Shown piece after piece: positions 36,565-45,951 of a stretch of 61,635 nucleotides of DNA (positions are counted from its first letter, which is position 1; each line of letters begins with the position of its first letter). The stretch comes from a virus: positions 64,001-125,635 of the IMG/VR virus record IMGVR_UViG_3300033049_000033; one strand, 5' to 3'. The notes beneath the pieces were generated by a model that made no database searches, was not told the origin of the DNA, and worked only from the letters and a program-made list of their open reading frames with translations. The position numbers were made by a program, and so were the translations under genes.

Positions 36565-36901
36565 TCTAGGATTCATTGGTCTAAACGATGGTCTACCGTG
36601 GAGAAATATAGAGGATTTCAAACACTTCAAATTAATGACTAATGGATGTAAACTTTTAGTTGGGTATAATACCAATGAAACTTTACCACCGCTTAGAAAT
36701 AGGGAAGTGATGGTGGACAAACGAGGAGAATTAACCTTCGTTGAGTGGTGTATAGGTGGTAAAAAGACATATGAGAAATATGCATCACATTTCACAGAAT
36801 TACATATCTCTCACATAGATGATAATACTATTGGTGACACCTTATTTCCAGACTTTTCCAATCTAAACCCAGATTGCGTTATCTACAATTACCATTTCTA
36901 A
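36539..36901 (+). CDS. folA: Dihydrofolate reductase, shortened
   Basis: 120 residues against about 160 for usual DHFR. AILAVNNLGFIGLNDGLPW matches the N-terminal strand and Met20-loop region, IEDFKHFK contains the active-site acidic residue, and CIGGKKTYEKY (GG motif of the cofactor site) with LHISHIDDNTIGDTLFPDF match the C-terminal half. The segment between the substrate helix and the GG motif is compressed (LLVGYNTNETLPPLRNREV) and the final strand is cut short. It reduces dihydrofolate made by the adjacent thymidylate synthase. Confidence 0.85.
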   Translation: MKAILAVNNLGFIGLNDGLPWRNIEDFKHFKLMTNGCKLLVGYNTNETLPPLRNREVMVDKRGELTFVEWCIGGKKTYEKYASHFTELHISHIDDNTIGDTLFPDFSNLNPDCVIYNYHF

Positions 36902-36930
36902 CCAATATCCGTCTTTTTTGCTAGTTTGTT

Positions 36931-36940
36931 TATATTTATA
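36931..36940 (+). promoter_or_regulatory. Late-type promoter motif
   Basis: TATATTTATA, 18 bases before ATG 36959. First motif of the long late plus-strand block. Confidence 0.5.
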
Positions 36941-36958
36941 AATGATAAATTAGATAAC

Positions 36959-37219
36959 ATGCCAAGAGCAAACGGAATATACTCAATAATTCACCCAGCT
37001 AGTGGGGCAACACTTAGTGCTTATACTTATTACGAAATATATGCTGGTGCTGGAGGTGGCGTGGCCACCGTAAATGGTACCGTCATTAACTTTGGCGAAA
37101 GTAGCAATATTGAAGTGTTGGTAAGGAAACTGAATAATGTTTCAGGTAACCTATACTTATTGGGGGAAATTAAGAGTGTTTCAACAGGTGGAACTTATAT
37201 TGGGGGGACATACGGATAA
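36959..37219 (+). CDS. Small Gly-rich virion protein (predicted)
   Basis: 86 residues from ATG 36959. GIYSIIHPASGATLSAYTYY, GAGGGVATVNGTVINFG and GNLYLLGEIKSVSTGG suggest a compact beta domain of the kind found in small head or decoration proteins of large phages. The assignment rests on its position at the head of the late structural block and on composition, not on a family match. Confidence 0.6.
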   Translation: MPRANGIYSIIHPASGATLSAYTYYEIYAGAGGGVATVNGTVINFGESSNIEVLVRKLNNVSGNLYLLGEIKSVSTGGTYIGGTYG

Positions 37220-37232
37220 AAAATAAATTAGG

Positions 37233-38848
37233 ATGACTAAGAAAAAATTAAATATTAGACCAGTAGGTCTTAAAGGCCGAGAGGTCAACGAAAGAATGCT
37301 GGAACTTATGGATGCAACTCTAATAAAGGAAGGTGTAGACCGTGGAGTATTAGAAATTACTAAGAAAGGTCCTGACGGAAAAGTGTATGCAATCGTTCGT
37401 GAAAATAAATATTACTATATTAAAACTGCTGACATGAAAGAAGGTCTTGTAAAGGAAGACTTCAAATACATGGGTGGTCTGGCAAACAAGAAAGATTTCG
37501 CATATCCATCATATGCAAAAGCACTTAAACACTTAAACCTTAAGTTTCATTCACTTAATGAATCATTAGGACTTGTTAGTTCAGCTAATATCTTTCGAGA
37601 TGATGAAATTGTTGAGACTAATATGTCTTACAAAAATTATGGTCACGTAGAGTATGATGCTAATATTGTAGACAAGAAAGGTGAGAAGCTTTCTTCCGAT
37701 GGTGTATCTGATGCTGCTGAAGAAGGGGTAACTGGTGATAACCTTACCAAGAATAAAGGTAAAGGAAAGGCTGATAATGAGTTCGCTAAAGCCTCCGACC
37801 CAATATTCGAAGATAAGATTGAATTGACTGATGCGGAAAAGATTATAGAAGGTATGCTTACTGGTGAAGAAATTGTAATTCCTGAACCTGAAGCTGACTA
37901 TGTATTCGAAGGTAATAATATAACAGTTAAGAAGCCAATGAGTATTTCAACTACCATTGAAGCCATTGACGAGACTATTTACAAGGTAACTGGTGAAGGT
38001 ACTAAAGAAGCTATGAGTGAAGCTGCTAACATCCTTAGAGGATTGAAGAAGGAAGAGGTCATCGCTGTCTTAGAAACCATTACTGGTAAAAAAAAAGTCT
38101 AACCGAGACTAAGTACAAGCTTAAAATTGATAATCCAGCGCCTGTTCCAGAAATGGGTGACGATGGATTAGGTGGAGGTGGATTTGACGAGCCTACAACC
38201 GATAAGCCGTTTAATGACGAACCGTTCGAGGCTGGTGTAGAGGCCGATGAAACCGAAGACCCAAAACAGTACATCCAACAATTGGCTGGCAAAATTGGCC
38301 AATCCCTTAGAAAATATGAAAAAGATATAGGTGACCCAGACTTTGAATTAGAGAAGTTTGTGGTCAATTCTGTATTATCGGCAACCAATACTGGTGAGAT
38401 GGATTCTGAAGACCAAAAGGATATTATTACTAAAGTTAAATCTAGTGGTCTTGATAATGGAGGAGGAGATGACGTTGATGTGAATATTGATGCTGGTGGT
38501 GATGAAGAGGTTGATGTGAATATTGATGAGCCTGCTCCAGAGCCAGAAATGGAAGAAGGATTAGTGGAAGCTGGTAATAAAGACTTGCAAACGTCAGATG
38601 AAATCGGTAACTTTGTAAAAGGAATACAAGCTTTAATGCAAAAAGGTGCAGAAGGTGGGATGGAAGAAACAATAGGTATACATAACAACGAAGAGGATAC
38701 AAGAGATGATTTAGATTTAGGTTTAGATAATATTCCAGTTGTAGAGCCTGAAGTTAAACCCATAGTAAAGCCAACGAGACGTAGGTCTCCTTTTACCCCA
38801 CCTGATAAGAAGCCTAAAGTTGACCCTAAACCTAAATTTGGAGTATGA
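37233..38848 (+). CDS. Phage structural-block protein split by a frameshift at A9
   Basis: Frame 1 (37233-38102, 289 residues) starts KKKLNIRPVGLKGREVNERM and ends ...VLETITGKKKV at a TAA just after the A9 run 38088-38096. Reading one base back after the run gives SLTETKYKLKIDNPAPVPEM and continues without stop to 38848. That part includes IGDPDFELEKFVVNSVLSAT and MDSEDQKDIITKVKSSG, a segment recurrent in related phages, and an Asp/Val repeat. The joined product is about 537 residues. The second part alone could start at ATG 38153. Role unknown; position argues for a virion or head-assembly protein. Confidence 0.75.
38088..38096 (+). other. A9 homopolymer at the frameshift point
   Basis: GGT AAAAAAAAA GTC TAA. 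The A AAA AAA context is a classical -1 slippery sequence, and a one-base indel would have the same effect. Confidence 0.85.
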
Positions 38849-39255
38849 AACTAATATTTGTTAGAAAAATAGGTGAAGAATGGAATGGGAAATATATTTA
38901 CGAATTTATTTTCGCAAAGGATAGTGAAGGTGTAGATGGTGAGGGTTGGGATGCTTACCCTGCAAGTGGTAATCCCGAACCACCAGAAGAGACATATGTT
39001 GATAAAGTGGGCAGAGTAGAGACTTCCGCTTTCAATCTTAAGTGTGTTCAAGATAGCGATTCTTTTGCAGTCTGGGATGCCGTAGACGGAGTAGTAGCAT
39101 TGGCACATGAGGATATTACTGATTATGATGAATATCCTGAACATAGAATTAAATTCTTTTATGGTGACGATGAAGAGATAGTTTGTGACACCTTATACGC
39201 TAGAGACATAATTATAGAATGGAAATACGAAAAGAAAAATGAAATTAACGAATAA
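38845..39255 (+). CDS. Unknown acidic 136-residue protein
   Basis: Strand-rich start (KLIFVRKIGEEWNGKYIYEF), Pro/Glu loop (NPEPPEETYVDK), and DEYPEHRIKFFYGDDEEIVC near the end. Overlaps the gene before by four bases and the next by 17. Part of the late block; no family recognised. Confidence 0.6.
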   Translation: MKLIFVRKIGEEWNGKYIYEFIFAKDSEGVDGEGWDAYPASGNPEPPEETYVDKVGRVETSAFNLKCVQDSDSFAVWDAVDGVVALAHEDITDYDEYPEHRIKFFYGDDEEIVCDTLYARDIIIEWKYEKKNEINE

Positions 39256-39631
39256 AATAGCCCAAACCTTAAGAGAAGCCACAGTTAGTAGTACTATGGG
39301 TGATGATAATACCACCACAGTCGTAGCTAGCGCTAATAATCTAACTAAAACACTTAAAGATGTTGAATCTTCTAGGAAGCAAGGAGGTGGGGATGTTGAG
39401 GTAGAGGTTATGGATGAGAATATTGGTGACGATTTAGAATCTGTAGACAGAGGAGCAGATATGGGTGAGGAAGGTGAAGAGGCTCATGAAGAAGAAGAAG
39501 ACTTAAAGAATCAAGTCGCTATGGATGAGGTTGTAGCTAAGATGAGTAAGGGAGATTTAGAGAAATTAATTGAGACTAAGATTAGACCTAAGAAGCGAAT
39601 AATTAAGGTTGGAGACCTAAAGAGAAAGTAA
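39239..39631 (+). CDS. Acidic low-complexity protein with LRE leader
   Basis: 130 residues. MKLTNKIAQTLREATVSS is a short basic-hydrophobic leader ending in LRE, a gp21-type cleavage consensus. The rest is acidic and Glu-rich (GEEGEEAHEEEEDLK) with a basic C-terminus (IETKIRPKKRIIKVGDLKRK). It fits an internal head or scaffold-associated protein. Its stop overlaps the next ATG by one base. Confidence 0.6.
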   Translation: MKLTNKIAQTLREATVSSTMGDDNTTTVVASANNLTKTLKDVESSRKQGGGDVEVEVMDENIGDDLESVDRGADMGEEGEEAHEEEEDLKNQVAMDEVVAKMSKGDLEKLIETKIRPKKRIIKVGDLKRK

Positions 39632-40887
39632 TGGGTAAGAATTATAAAGATATTGCACGTAAAGCTCTTAGAATGGCTACGGAGAACAAGAATATTCTTA
39701 ATGAAGGGTTTGGATATCCAGAAGGTATGATGGAAAGAATCCACCCCACAATTGAGAAGAATATCATTGAGCGTAAAACCGCTATTGGTGACCACCCTGC
39801 ATTACCTAAAGGTGGTGTTAGAGGTTTCGACCAAAAGTTACTATTAGACCGTTTTTGTGAGGTGGTTAATCGGTATAAAGAAGCCTTTGAGGTTGAACAA
39901 ATAGATGATGAATCCATTAATGCAGAAATGCACCAATTACTTATGGATTGTCAGATGACTGAGCAGCCACATAAAAAGGCATTGGTCGAGTTGGCCGTGA
40001 ATATGGTCAGAGAGGAGTTTGATATGGATGAGGATATGGTTGATATTGAGGCTGATATCACTGAACAAATATCGCTAAGTCCAAATTTAGATAGAGAAAC
40101 TTCAGACGAGGAGTTTGAGATGGAATATGAAAGCCATGAAGATATAGATAGTTCTGAAAAAGAAGTAATGAAGAGACGTATGATTAATGCTCTTATTCAA
40201 GGCGCATCTATGAAGACTAATCATATGTTCAATTTAGTTAACGATGAATTAATGGAGCTGAACCCCACATTGTCAGGTAAATATAAAAAACTTATGGCAT
40301 CTGCTGACTATAGCTACTTTAAGAACTTAGCACCAGCAAGTGGTAATCATACCGCAGGTGGTGTATGTAATATCGAATCAGATGGTGAGAAACCTAAAAT
40401 CATTGCCGAAGCATTAACATTCCCAGTATTGATTCATGAATTGGTTAAGGGTATTATGGAATTGATTTCATTGCATGGATTTACCGAAGACGACCAACTT
40501 AACGAATTCGTTATGAGTCAAGCTGATTTCACTGGTGCAGAACCAAGTGATATGAGAATGGGACCTGCTCTATGGGGAAAATTCACTGGAGCGATTGACG
40601 CTGAAGATAATAAGTATAAACATCACATATACCATAATTTAATTTCTAAGCCCGTAGACGAGTTTAATGAGTGTCTTAGAGAGATATTTGCAGGTACCAA
40701 GAGAGGTAAGAAGTTGATAGAGGATATGGTAGACGAAGTTAAATCCAATATTGAACTTGACGAGATGGCAGAAATTACAGAGGAAGGTGGAGAGTCTTTC
40801 GAGGATATTCAAGCTACTCAGAAACAACTAAGAGACCTACTAAATCGAGACGATTTCGATGATATATTAGGTGGCATGATAGGCTAA
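39631..40887 (+). CDS. Conserved late protein of unknown function
   Basis: 418 residues. The N-terminal 28 residues (YKDIARKALRMATENKNILN, then E/G) follow the leader-plus-LNE pattern. The centre has RRMINALIQGASMKTNHMFN and the conserved-looking ALTFPVLIHELVKGIMELIS; the HELVK is not a full HExxH, so I do not call it a zinc protease. The C-terminus is acidic. It lies just upstream of terminase, where T4-like relatives of Bacteroidota carry a similarly sized uncharacterised protein. Confidence 0.65.
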   Translation: MGKNYKDIARKALRMATENKNILNEGFGYPEGMMERIHPTIEKNIIERKTAIGDHPALPKGGVRGFDQKLLLDRFCEVVNRYKEAFEVEQIDDESINAEMHQLLMDCQMTEQPHKKALVELAVNMVREEFDMDEDMVDIEADITEQISLSPNLDRETSDEEFEMEYESHEDIDSSEKEVMKRRMINALIQGASMKTNHMFNLVNDELMELNPTLSGKYKKLMASADYSYFKNLAPASGNHTAGGVCNIESDGEKPKIIAEALTFPVLIHELVKGIMELISLHGFTEDDQLNEFVMSQADFTGAEPSDMRMGPALWGKFTGAIDAEDNKYKHHIYHNLISKPVDEFNECLREIFAGTKRGKKLIEDMVDEVKSNIELDEMAEITEEGGESFEDIQATQKQLRDLLNRDDFDDILGGMIG

Positions 40888-40910
40888 AATAGTCAATTCC
40901 ATGTATTCAG

Positions 40911-40920
40911 CATATTTATA
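40911..40920 (+). promoter_or_regulatory. Late-type promoter motif before terminase
   Basis: CATATTTATA, 11 bases before ATG 40932. Confidence 0.55.
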
Positions 40921-40931
40921 TATAAAAAAGT

Positions 40932-42758
40932 ATGCTAACATCCTCCGAAATATTAACGGAATACGGTAAGTGCGTTTTAGACTCAACCTATCCCATTCAA
41001 ACGTTTTTTAAGACATTTGACAAAACCCAAAATGGGTTTGTTCCATTCAAATTATTTCCAAAACAAGTCGAAATTATCCACGACTATGAGGAATACCGAA
41101 TGAACTTAGTTACCAAGCCAAGACAGGCTGGTATATCCACAACTACAGCCGCATTCCTTGCGGTAGTCGTAGGGTTTGCAAGCAAAGACAACCCAGAAGC
41201 GATTCTAATTGTTGCTAATAAGCAAGATATGGCCTTCGAATTTCTTGGTAAGGTTAAAGATTTTATAAATCAATTACCTAGATGGGTATGGGGTTCCGAA
41301 TATTACGGTACCCCCGAAAAAGAAAAGAAGAAATTATTTGATACTGAATCTAAAAAGGAAATTAGACTTCCTAATGGCTCAAGACTAAAGGCAGTTGCGA
41401 CATCTCCAGATGCATTGCGTGGGTATACTCCTACATACTTAATCATGGATGAGGCTGCATTTATTGATAATGGAGCAGAGCTATTCGCTGCTGCCCTTAC
41501 TTCACTTGGTACTGGTGGACGAGCAACACTCATTTCAACCCCAAATGGGCAAGACCCACTATATTACGAAACATACGAGAATGCCAAGCCAGGAGAACAC
41601 TGTAATGGTTTTAACGTAATTGAAATGCGTTGGTATCAAGATTTAAGATACAATAAAGACCTTAGTTGGTGGAAATGGGCTGACGAAAACAAGACCAATA
41701 AGATTGTAGTCTTAGAGACCAAATTCACGTTTGAATCATACGATAAAATGGTTAAGGACGGATACAAACCAACTTCAAGCTGGTATGAAGAAATGTGTAG
41801 AGCAATGAATAATGATAAACGTATGATTGCTCAAGAACTTGATGTATCATTCCTTGGCTCTGGTGGTAACGTAGTTGATGAAGAGTATATTGAGCATCAC
41901 AAGACTGTTAACGTCATGGAACCAGAGTGGTATGATGATAAGGATAATGTAACTTGGATATGGCAACAACCAATTGAAGACCACGAATATATCTTATCTT
42001 CCGATGTTTCTAGGGGTGATGGTGAAGACTGGTCTACATTCACTATTATTGATTTCACGACAATGGAACAAGTAGTGGAATATCGTGCCAAAGTACCGCC
42101 AGACAAATTAGCACTAATTTTAGACGAATATGGTAGATTATACGGTAACGCATTATTAATTGTAGATATTACGGGTGGTATGGGTACAACCACCACTCTT
42201 AAGCTACAAGAAATGAAGTATCCTAACCTTTACTACGAAGAAAGGGTTAAACCTCTTAAAAAAAGAAAAGAAGAAGGAAAATATCACGAAAGGAATGAAA
42301 CTCCAGGATTCCAAGTTGGCGCTGATAGAAGCAGATTAGTTGCCCAATTTGAAAAGATGATTAGAATTAACTGTGACGAAGGTGCCGATAAAGGTATTAA
42401 AATTAGGTCTAGTAGAATAATCACTGAATTGAACACATTTATTTATAAAAATGGTAGACCTGACCATGCTACGGGTAAGCATGATGACCTTATTATGGCA
42501 ATGGCAATGGCACTATTCGTTATGGAATTCTCTTTTAAGAGATTGAAAGCGTTTAAGTCTAAAACAAAGAACATGTTAGCAAGTTGGGTTATGAATGCTG
42601 CTGACCCAATTGAGGTGGAGGTCACTAAAGGTTCGGGGTTCGTACCGAAGGGCGCTAAGAAAGCTACAGGAAGGCCACCAGCGTTTAATAGGAATGTAAG
42701 TAAAAACATGCAAGACCCAGAAGGTAAATATTTGTGGCTTTTCAGTGGTACACGATGA
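40932..42758 (+). CDS. terL: Terminase large subunit
   Basis: 608 residues, the same size as T4 gp17 (610). ATPase: VTKPRQAGISTTTAAFL (Walker A, about residues 60-76), TYLIMDEAAFID (Walker B), ATLISTPNGQ (coupling motif). Nuclease: YILSSDVSRGDGEDWS (first Asp), LIVDITGGMGTT, and HDDLIMAMAMAL (final Asp pair). It drives DNA into proheads with ATP and cuts the concatemer. No small subunit is adjacent. Confidence 0.98.
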   Translation: MLTSSEILTEYGKCVLDSTYPIQTFFKTFDKTQNGFVPFKLFPKQVEIIHDYEEYRMNLVTKPRQAGISTTTAAFLAVVVGFASKDNPEAILIVANKQDMAFEFLGKVKDFINQLPRWVWGSEYYGTPEKEKKKLFDTESKKEIRLPNGSRLKAVATSPDALRGYTPTYLIMDEAAFIDNGAELFAAALTSLGTGGRATLISTPNGQDPLYYETYENAKPGEHCNGFNVIEMRWYQDLRYNKDLSWWKWADENKTNKIVVLETKFTFESYDKMVKDGYKPTSSWYEEMCRAMNNDKRMIAQELDVSFLGSGGNVVDEEYIEHHKTVNVMEPEWYDDKDNVTWIWQQPIEDHEYILSSDVSRGDGEDWSTFTIIDFTTMEQVVEYRAKVPPDKLALILDEYGRLYGNALLIVDITGGMGTTTTLKLQEMKYPNLYYEERVKPLKKRKEEGKYHERNETPGFQVGADRSRLVAQFEKMIRINCDEGADKGIKIRSSRIITELNTFIYKNGRPDHATGKHDDLIMAMAMALFVMEFSFKRLKAFKSKTKNMLASWVMNAADPIEVEVTKGSGFVPKGAKKATGRPPAFNRNVSKNMQDPEGKYLWLFSGTR

Positions 42759-42779
42759 TATTTAGATAAAAGGAATAAG

Positions 42780-43007
42780 ATGGCACAAGAAAAGACATTT
42801 ACTAGAAAGAATTACGGAACACTGTATAAGTGGAGTGTGAGGACTGGACTGCAAGGTCGTAAAGGAATAAAACAAACGAGTATTGGGTGTACGGCTATTA
42901 TTGGAAGTCAAGGACAAGATTGGTTGACAGGGTATGTCTATAATAAAGTAGTTGTAGATGGCCAATTACAAAGATTAGCGTATGTACAATGCGGATACGC
43001 ACAGTAA
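42780..43007 (+). CDS. Small late protein of unknown function
   Basis: 75 residues between terminase and portal. Basic N-terminal half (FTRKNYGTLYKWSVRTGLQG) then strands with IGCTAIIGSQGQDWLTGYVY. The location suggests a neck or head-completion accessory protein, but nothing in the sequence confirms it. An AT-rich GATATTTAGATAAAAGG precedes it. Confidence 0.6.
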   Translation: MAQEKTFTRKNYGTLYKWSVRTGLQGRKGIKQTSIGCTAIIGSQGQDWLTGYVYNKVVVDGQLQRLAYVQCGYAQ

Positions 43008-43052
43008 GTCTTTAGTTTCCAGACAAATCACCTATATTAAGAAGAAAAAGCA

Positions 43053-45134
43053 ATGGCTAAACAACAATTAACGGTATTTCAACGATTGAATAAAATTACT
43101 ACGCCTAATGGTTTTGAACCAGAGAAAGCGAAAAGTAATAAGTATAATATCGGTAATGGTGAGTTATTAAGAACTTCATCAAAAGAGGAATATGAAGCTA
43201 AGGCTTTACAAGCCAAACAAAATAAATATTTAGGACAGGTGTGGGGTAAGGTTGAAGACAACCTTTTTCAACAATCTATTCAATATGAAATGACCAGAAT
43301 TGGGGCGTACTCCGATTTTGAGAATATGGAGTTCTACCCTGAGATTGCGGCAACGTTAGATATTCTTATGGAAGAATCTACAACTGTTAATGATGTTGGT
43401 CGGGTACTGAATATTTATTCAGATAGCCCAAGAGTTAAGGGTATTCTTGAAGACTTATTCTTTAACAGAATGGATATTCATACTACTCTTCCTATGTGGG
43501 TACGAAACATGTGTAAATATGGAGATAATTTTCTATATCTCAATATCACAGATACTAAAGGTATCATCAGTGTAAAACAACTACCAAATTTCGAAATGGA
43601 AAGACGAGAAGGTGGGGTATATGATGTTATCACTGCTAAACTTAATAGTAGTGAAGGCGGTGGAACAACTGAAGAAGAAAGAGCCAATGCAGGTAAAGAA
43701 GAGAAAGTAAGATTCTTCTGGAGAGGTAGAGACTTAGAGTTCCAAGCATGGCAAATTGCTCACTTTCGTTTATTAGGAGATGATAGGCGATTACCATATG
43801 GAACAAGTGTACTTGAAAAGGCTAGAAGAATCTGGAAACAATTACTTTTAGCCGAAGATGCGATGCTTGTGTATCGTGTCACTAGGGCACCTGAGCGTAG
43901 AGTATATAAAGTTTACGTAGGTAACATTGATGAAGAAGACGTACAAGCCTATGTAAACGATATTGCGGACAACTTTAAACGGGCAAGTGTAGTTGACTCA
44001 CAAACAGGTCAAGTCGACCTTAGATTTAACCAATTAGCTAATGACCAAGACATTTTCATCCCAGTCAGGGATGAAAATGCTGCAACCCCTATTGATACTC
44101 TTCCAGGTGCTCAAAATTTAGACCAAATCGCAGATATTGAATACCTTCAAAGAAAGTTATTCACATCATTAAGGGTTCCTAAATCTTTTCTAGGATTTGA
44201 TGACCCAGTTGGTGACGGAAAGAATTTGGCGTTGATGGATATTCGATTTGCTAGAACTATTAACAGGTTACAACAATCGATTATTCAAGAACTAAATAAG
44301 ATGGCTATTATCCACCTATATCTATTAGGTTTTGATGACGACTTAGATAATTTCACCATCACAATGAATAATCCTTCAACTCAAGCCAAGATGCTTAGGG
44401 TTGAGAATTTACAACAACAATTCACTGCAATTCAAACTGCGGTAGCTGATGCTGGAAATGGATTTGGTATTATGTCGATGACAAGAGCTAGGAGAGAAAT
44501 TCTAGGGTGGAGTAATGAAGAAATTAAACAAGACTTACTTGAACAAAGAATGGAGAAAGCGGCTGCTGCTGAATTGGCCAATACTGCGGCTGTTATCAAA
44601 AATACAGGGTTCTTTGATAAGGTTGACAAATTGTACGGAGATATTGAGATTGCAAAGGAGGGTGGCCAAGTTGGTGAAGAGGGTGGTGATGGCGGTCCTG
44701 CTGGTGGTGGTGGATTCGGTGGTGGCGGCATGGGTGGAGAAGATATCGACTTTGGCGATGAGGATGTAGAATTAGAGGATGAAGGTGGTGATAATTTTGG
44801 TGGGGAAGAAGGAGCTGAAGACTTTGGAACTGATGCTGGTGGTGATGAAGGAGCTGAAGAAGCGATACCAGAAATGGGAGAAAGCCTTAAACGGGCTGGA
44901 AAGCTCTTAAATGAAGAGAAAATAATATTAGCTAATAAGTTACAAAATATTAGAACCAACCGACAAGACATTTGGATGAATGTCTTGATGAAGTCCTTGG
45001 TAGATAAAAAGGAAAAAACCATCAACGAAAATAAGATTAAGATGACTGACAGGGGATTACGAATTAATAATGATATTGACGGGGTGTTAGGTAGTATCGA
45101 TAAGTTATTAAGTGGTCGGGAGGTAAAGGACTAA
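43053..45134 (+). CDS. Portal protein (T4 gp20-like) with Gly/Glu-rich C-terminal extension
   Basis: 693 residues against 524 in T4. The core follows the gp20 pattern: RIGAYSDFENMEFYPEIAAT, LDILMEESTT, FRLLGDDRRLPYGTSVLEKA, AMLVYRVTRAPERRVYKVYV, IEYLQRKLFTSLRVPKSFLG and ALMDIRFARTINRLQQSIIQ. Residues about 540-615 form a Gly- then Asp/Glu-rich tail (AGGGGFGGGGMGGEDIDFGD), followed by a helical end. It forms the dodecameric channel at the head vertex and docks terminase. Confidence 0.93.
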   Translation: MAKQQLTVFQRLNKITTPNGFEPEKAKSNKYNIGNGELLRTSSKEEYEAKALQAKQNKYLGQVWGKVEDNLFQQSIQYEMTRIGAYSDFENMEFYPEIAATLDILMEESTTVNDVGRVLNIYSDSPRVKGILEDLFFNRMDIHTTLPMWVRNMCKYGDNFLYLNITDTKGIISVKQLPNFEMERREGGVYDVITAKLNSSEGGGTTEEERANAGKEEKVRFFWRGRDLEFQAWQIAHFRLLGDDRRLPYGTSVLEKARRIWKQLLLAEDAMLVYRVTRAPERRVYKVYVGNIDEEDVQAYVNDIADNFKRASVVDSQTGQVDLRFNQLANDQDIFIPVRDENAATPIDTLPGAQNLDQIADIEYLQRKLFTSLRVPKSFLGFDDPVGDGKNLALMDIRFARTINRLQQSIIQELNKMAIIHLYLLGFDDDLDNFTITMNNPSTQAKMLRVENLQQQFTAIQTAVADAGNGFGIMSMTRARREILGWSNEEIKQDLLEQRMEKAAAAELANTAAVIKNTGFFDKVDKLYGDIEIAKEGGQVGEEGGDGGPAGGGGFGGGGMGGEDIDFGDEDVELEDEGGDNFGGEEGAEDFGTDAGGDEGAEEAIPEMGESLKRAGKLLNEEKIILANKLQNIRTNRQDIWMNVLMKSLVDKKEKTINENKIKMTDRGLRINNDIDGVLGSIDKLLSGREVKD

Positions 45135-45180
45135 TAGTCTTTTACTTGTATAGGTGTCTATTTAATAGAAAAGATTAATT

Positions 45181-45945
45181 ATGCAAAATTTTGGTGAATT
45201 AAATCATATAGTTATGGAATTTTTAGCGGAAGGTGTTTCAACCAACAAAAAGTCCAACAAAAAGTTATTCAAGAAGTTCATGAGAACTCTTAAAGAAAAT
45301 AAAGTTTTGAGAGATGAATTTCTAGTTTATAATAATCTTCAGAATAAGTTTGGTGGTAGCGATACTAACATCTCAGAGTTTATTCAAGAGAATATTAGAC
45401 TTATGGAAATACATAGTAAAAAACAAATTGAGGAGGCAAACATTAAGTTGAGTGATTTGTTAGCAGTTGCTAACATCGAATACCCCGATAACCCATTAGC
45501 AAAATTACATGAAGCTATCCACCAATTAATGATTATTAAGGCTAACCTTAAGAATGTTGATGATAGACTTAACGCTAAAGATGTTATAGTTGAGTACATT
45601 AAAAATAATAAACCAGTCGAGAAAGGTGGTGATTATATACCAACAGACCTTATGACCAAGATTATGGTTGGTAATTTCAACAGGAAATATGAAAAACTGA
45701 ACGAGGATACTAAGAGTCTTCTAAAGAAAGTTATAAATTCACCTGCCGAAGAACGGGAAGCAATATTTGTAGAGCTGGTAAGAGAGTGTGTAGATTTGGT
45801 CAACGAAAATATTATCGAGGCGAATTTAACTGTAAAGGAAAAACTTCTTTCAACGAAAGATAAGTTACTAAGGTTAAAATATGATGGAGAGACTTTCATA
45901 ATGGAGGCCGCAAAGTTGCTAAACCTCAAGGTGACCCTAAAATAA
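45181..45945 (+). CDS. Conserved head-block protein with N-terminal LAE leader
   Basis: 254 residues, all helical. MQNFGELNHIVMEFLAEGVS matches the style of T4 capsid-targeting leaders (short, ending ..FLAE/G, a gp21-type site). The remainder (IEEANIKLSDLLAVANIEYP, KLHEAIHQLMIIKANLKNVD) forms long helices. Lying between portal and protease, it may be an internal or core protein. Function unproven. Confidence 0.65.
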   Translation: MQNFGELNHIVMEFLAEGVSTNKKSNKKLFKKFMRTLKENKVLRDEFLVYNNLQNKFGGSDTNISEFIQENIRLMEIHSKKQIEEANIKLSDLLAVANIEYPDNPLAKLHEAIHQLMIIKANLKNVDDRLNAKDVIVEYIKNNKPVEKGGDYIPTDLMTKIMVGNFNRKYEKLNEDTKSLLKKVINSPAEEREAIFVELVRECVDLVNENIIEANLTVKEKLLSTKDKLLRLKYDGETFIMEAAKLLNLKVTLK

Positions 45946-45951
45946 ATTATA

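Noticed and set aside
38080-38763. Long minus-strand ORF rich in Ser/Pro opposite the acidic late protein
   Set aside because: An antisense shadow of Asp/Glu/Gly-rich codons; the same occurs at 44432-45025 and 47668-48327.
39631-40887. HELVKG in the 418-residue late protein as a zinc protease motif
   Set aside because: The second His of HExxH is missing and no third ligand is visible.
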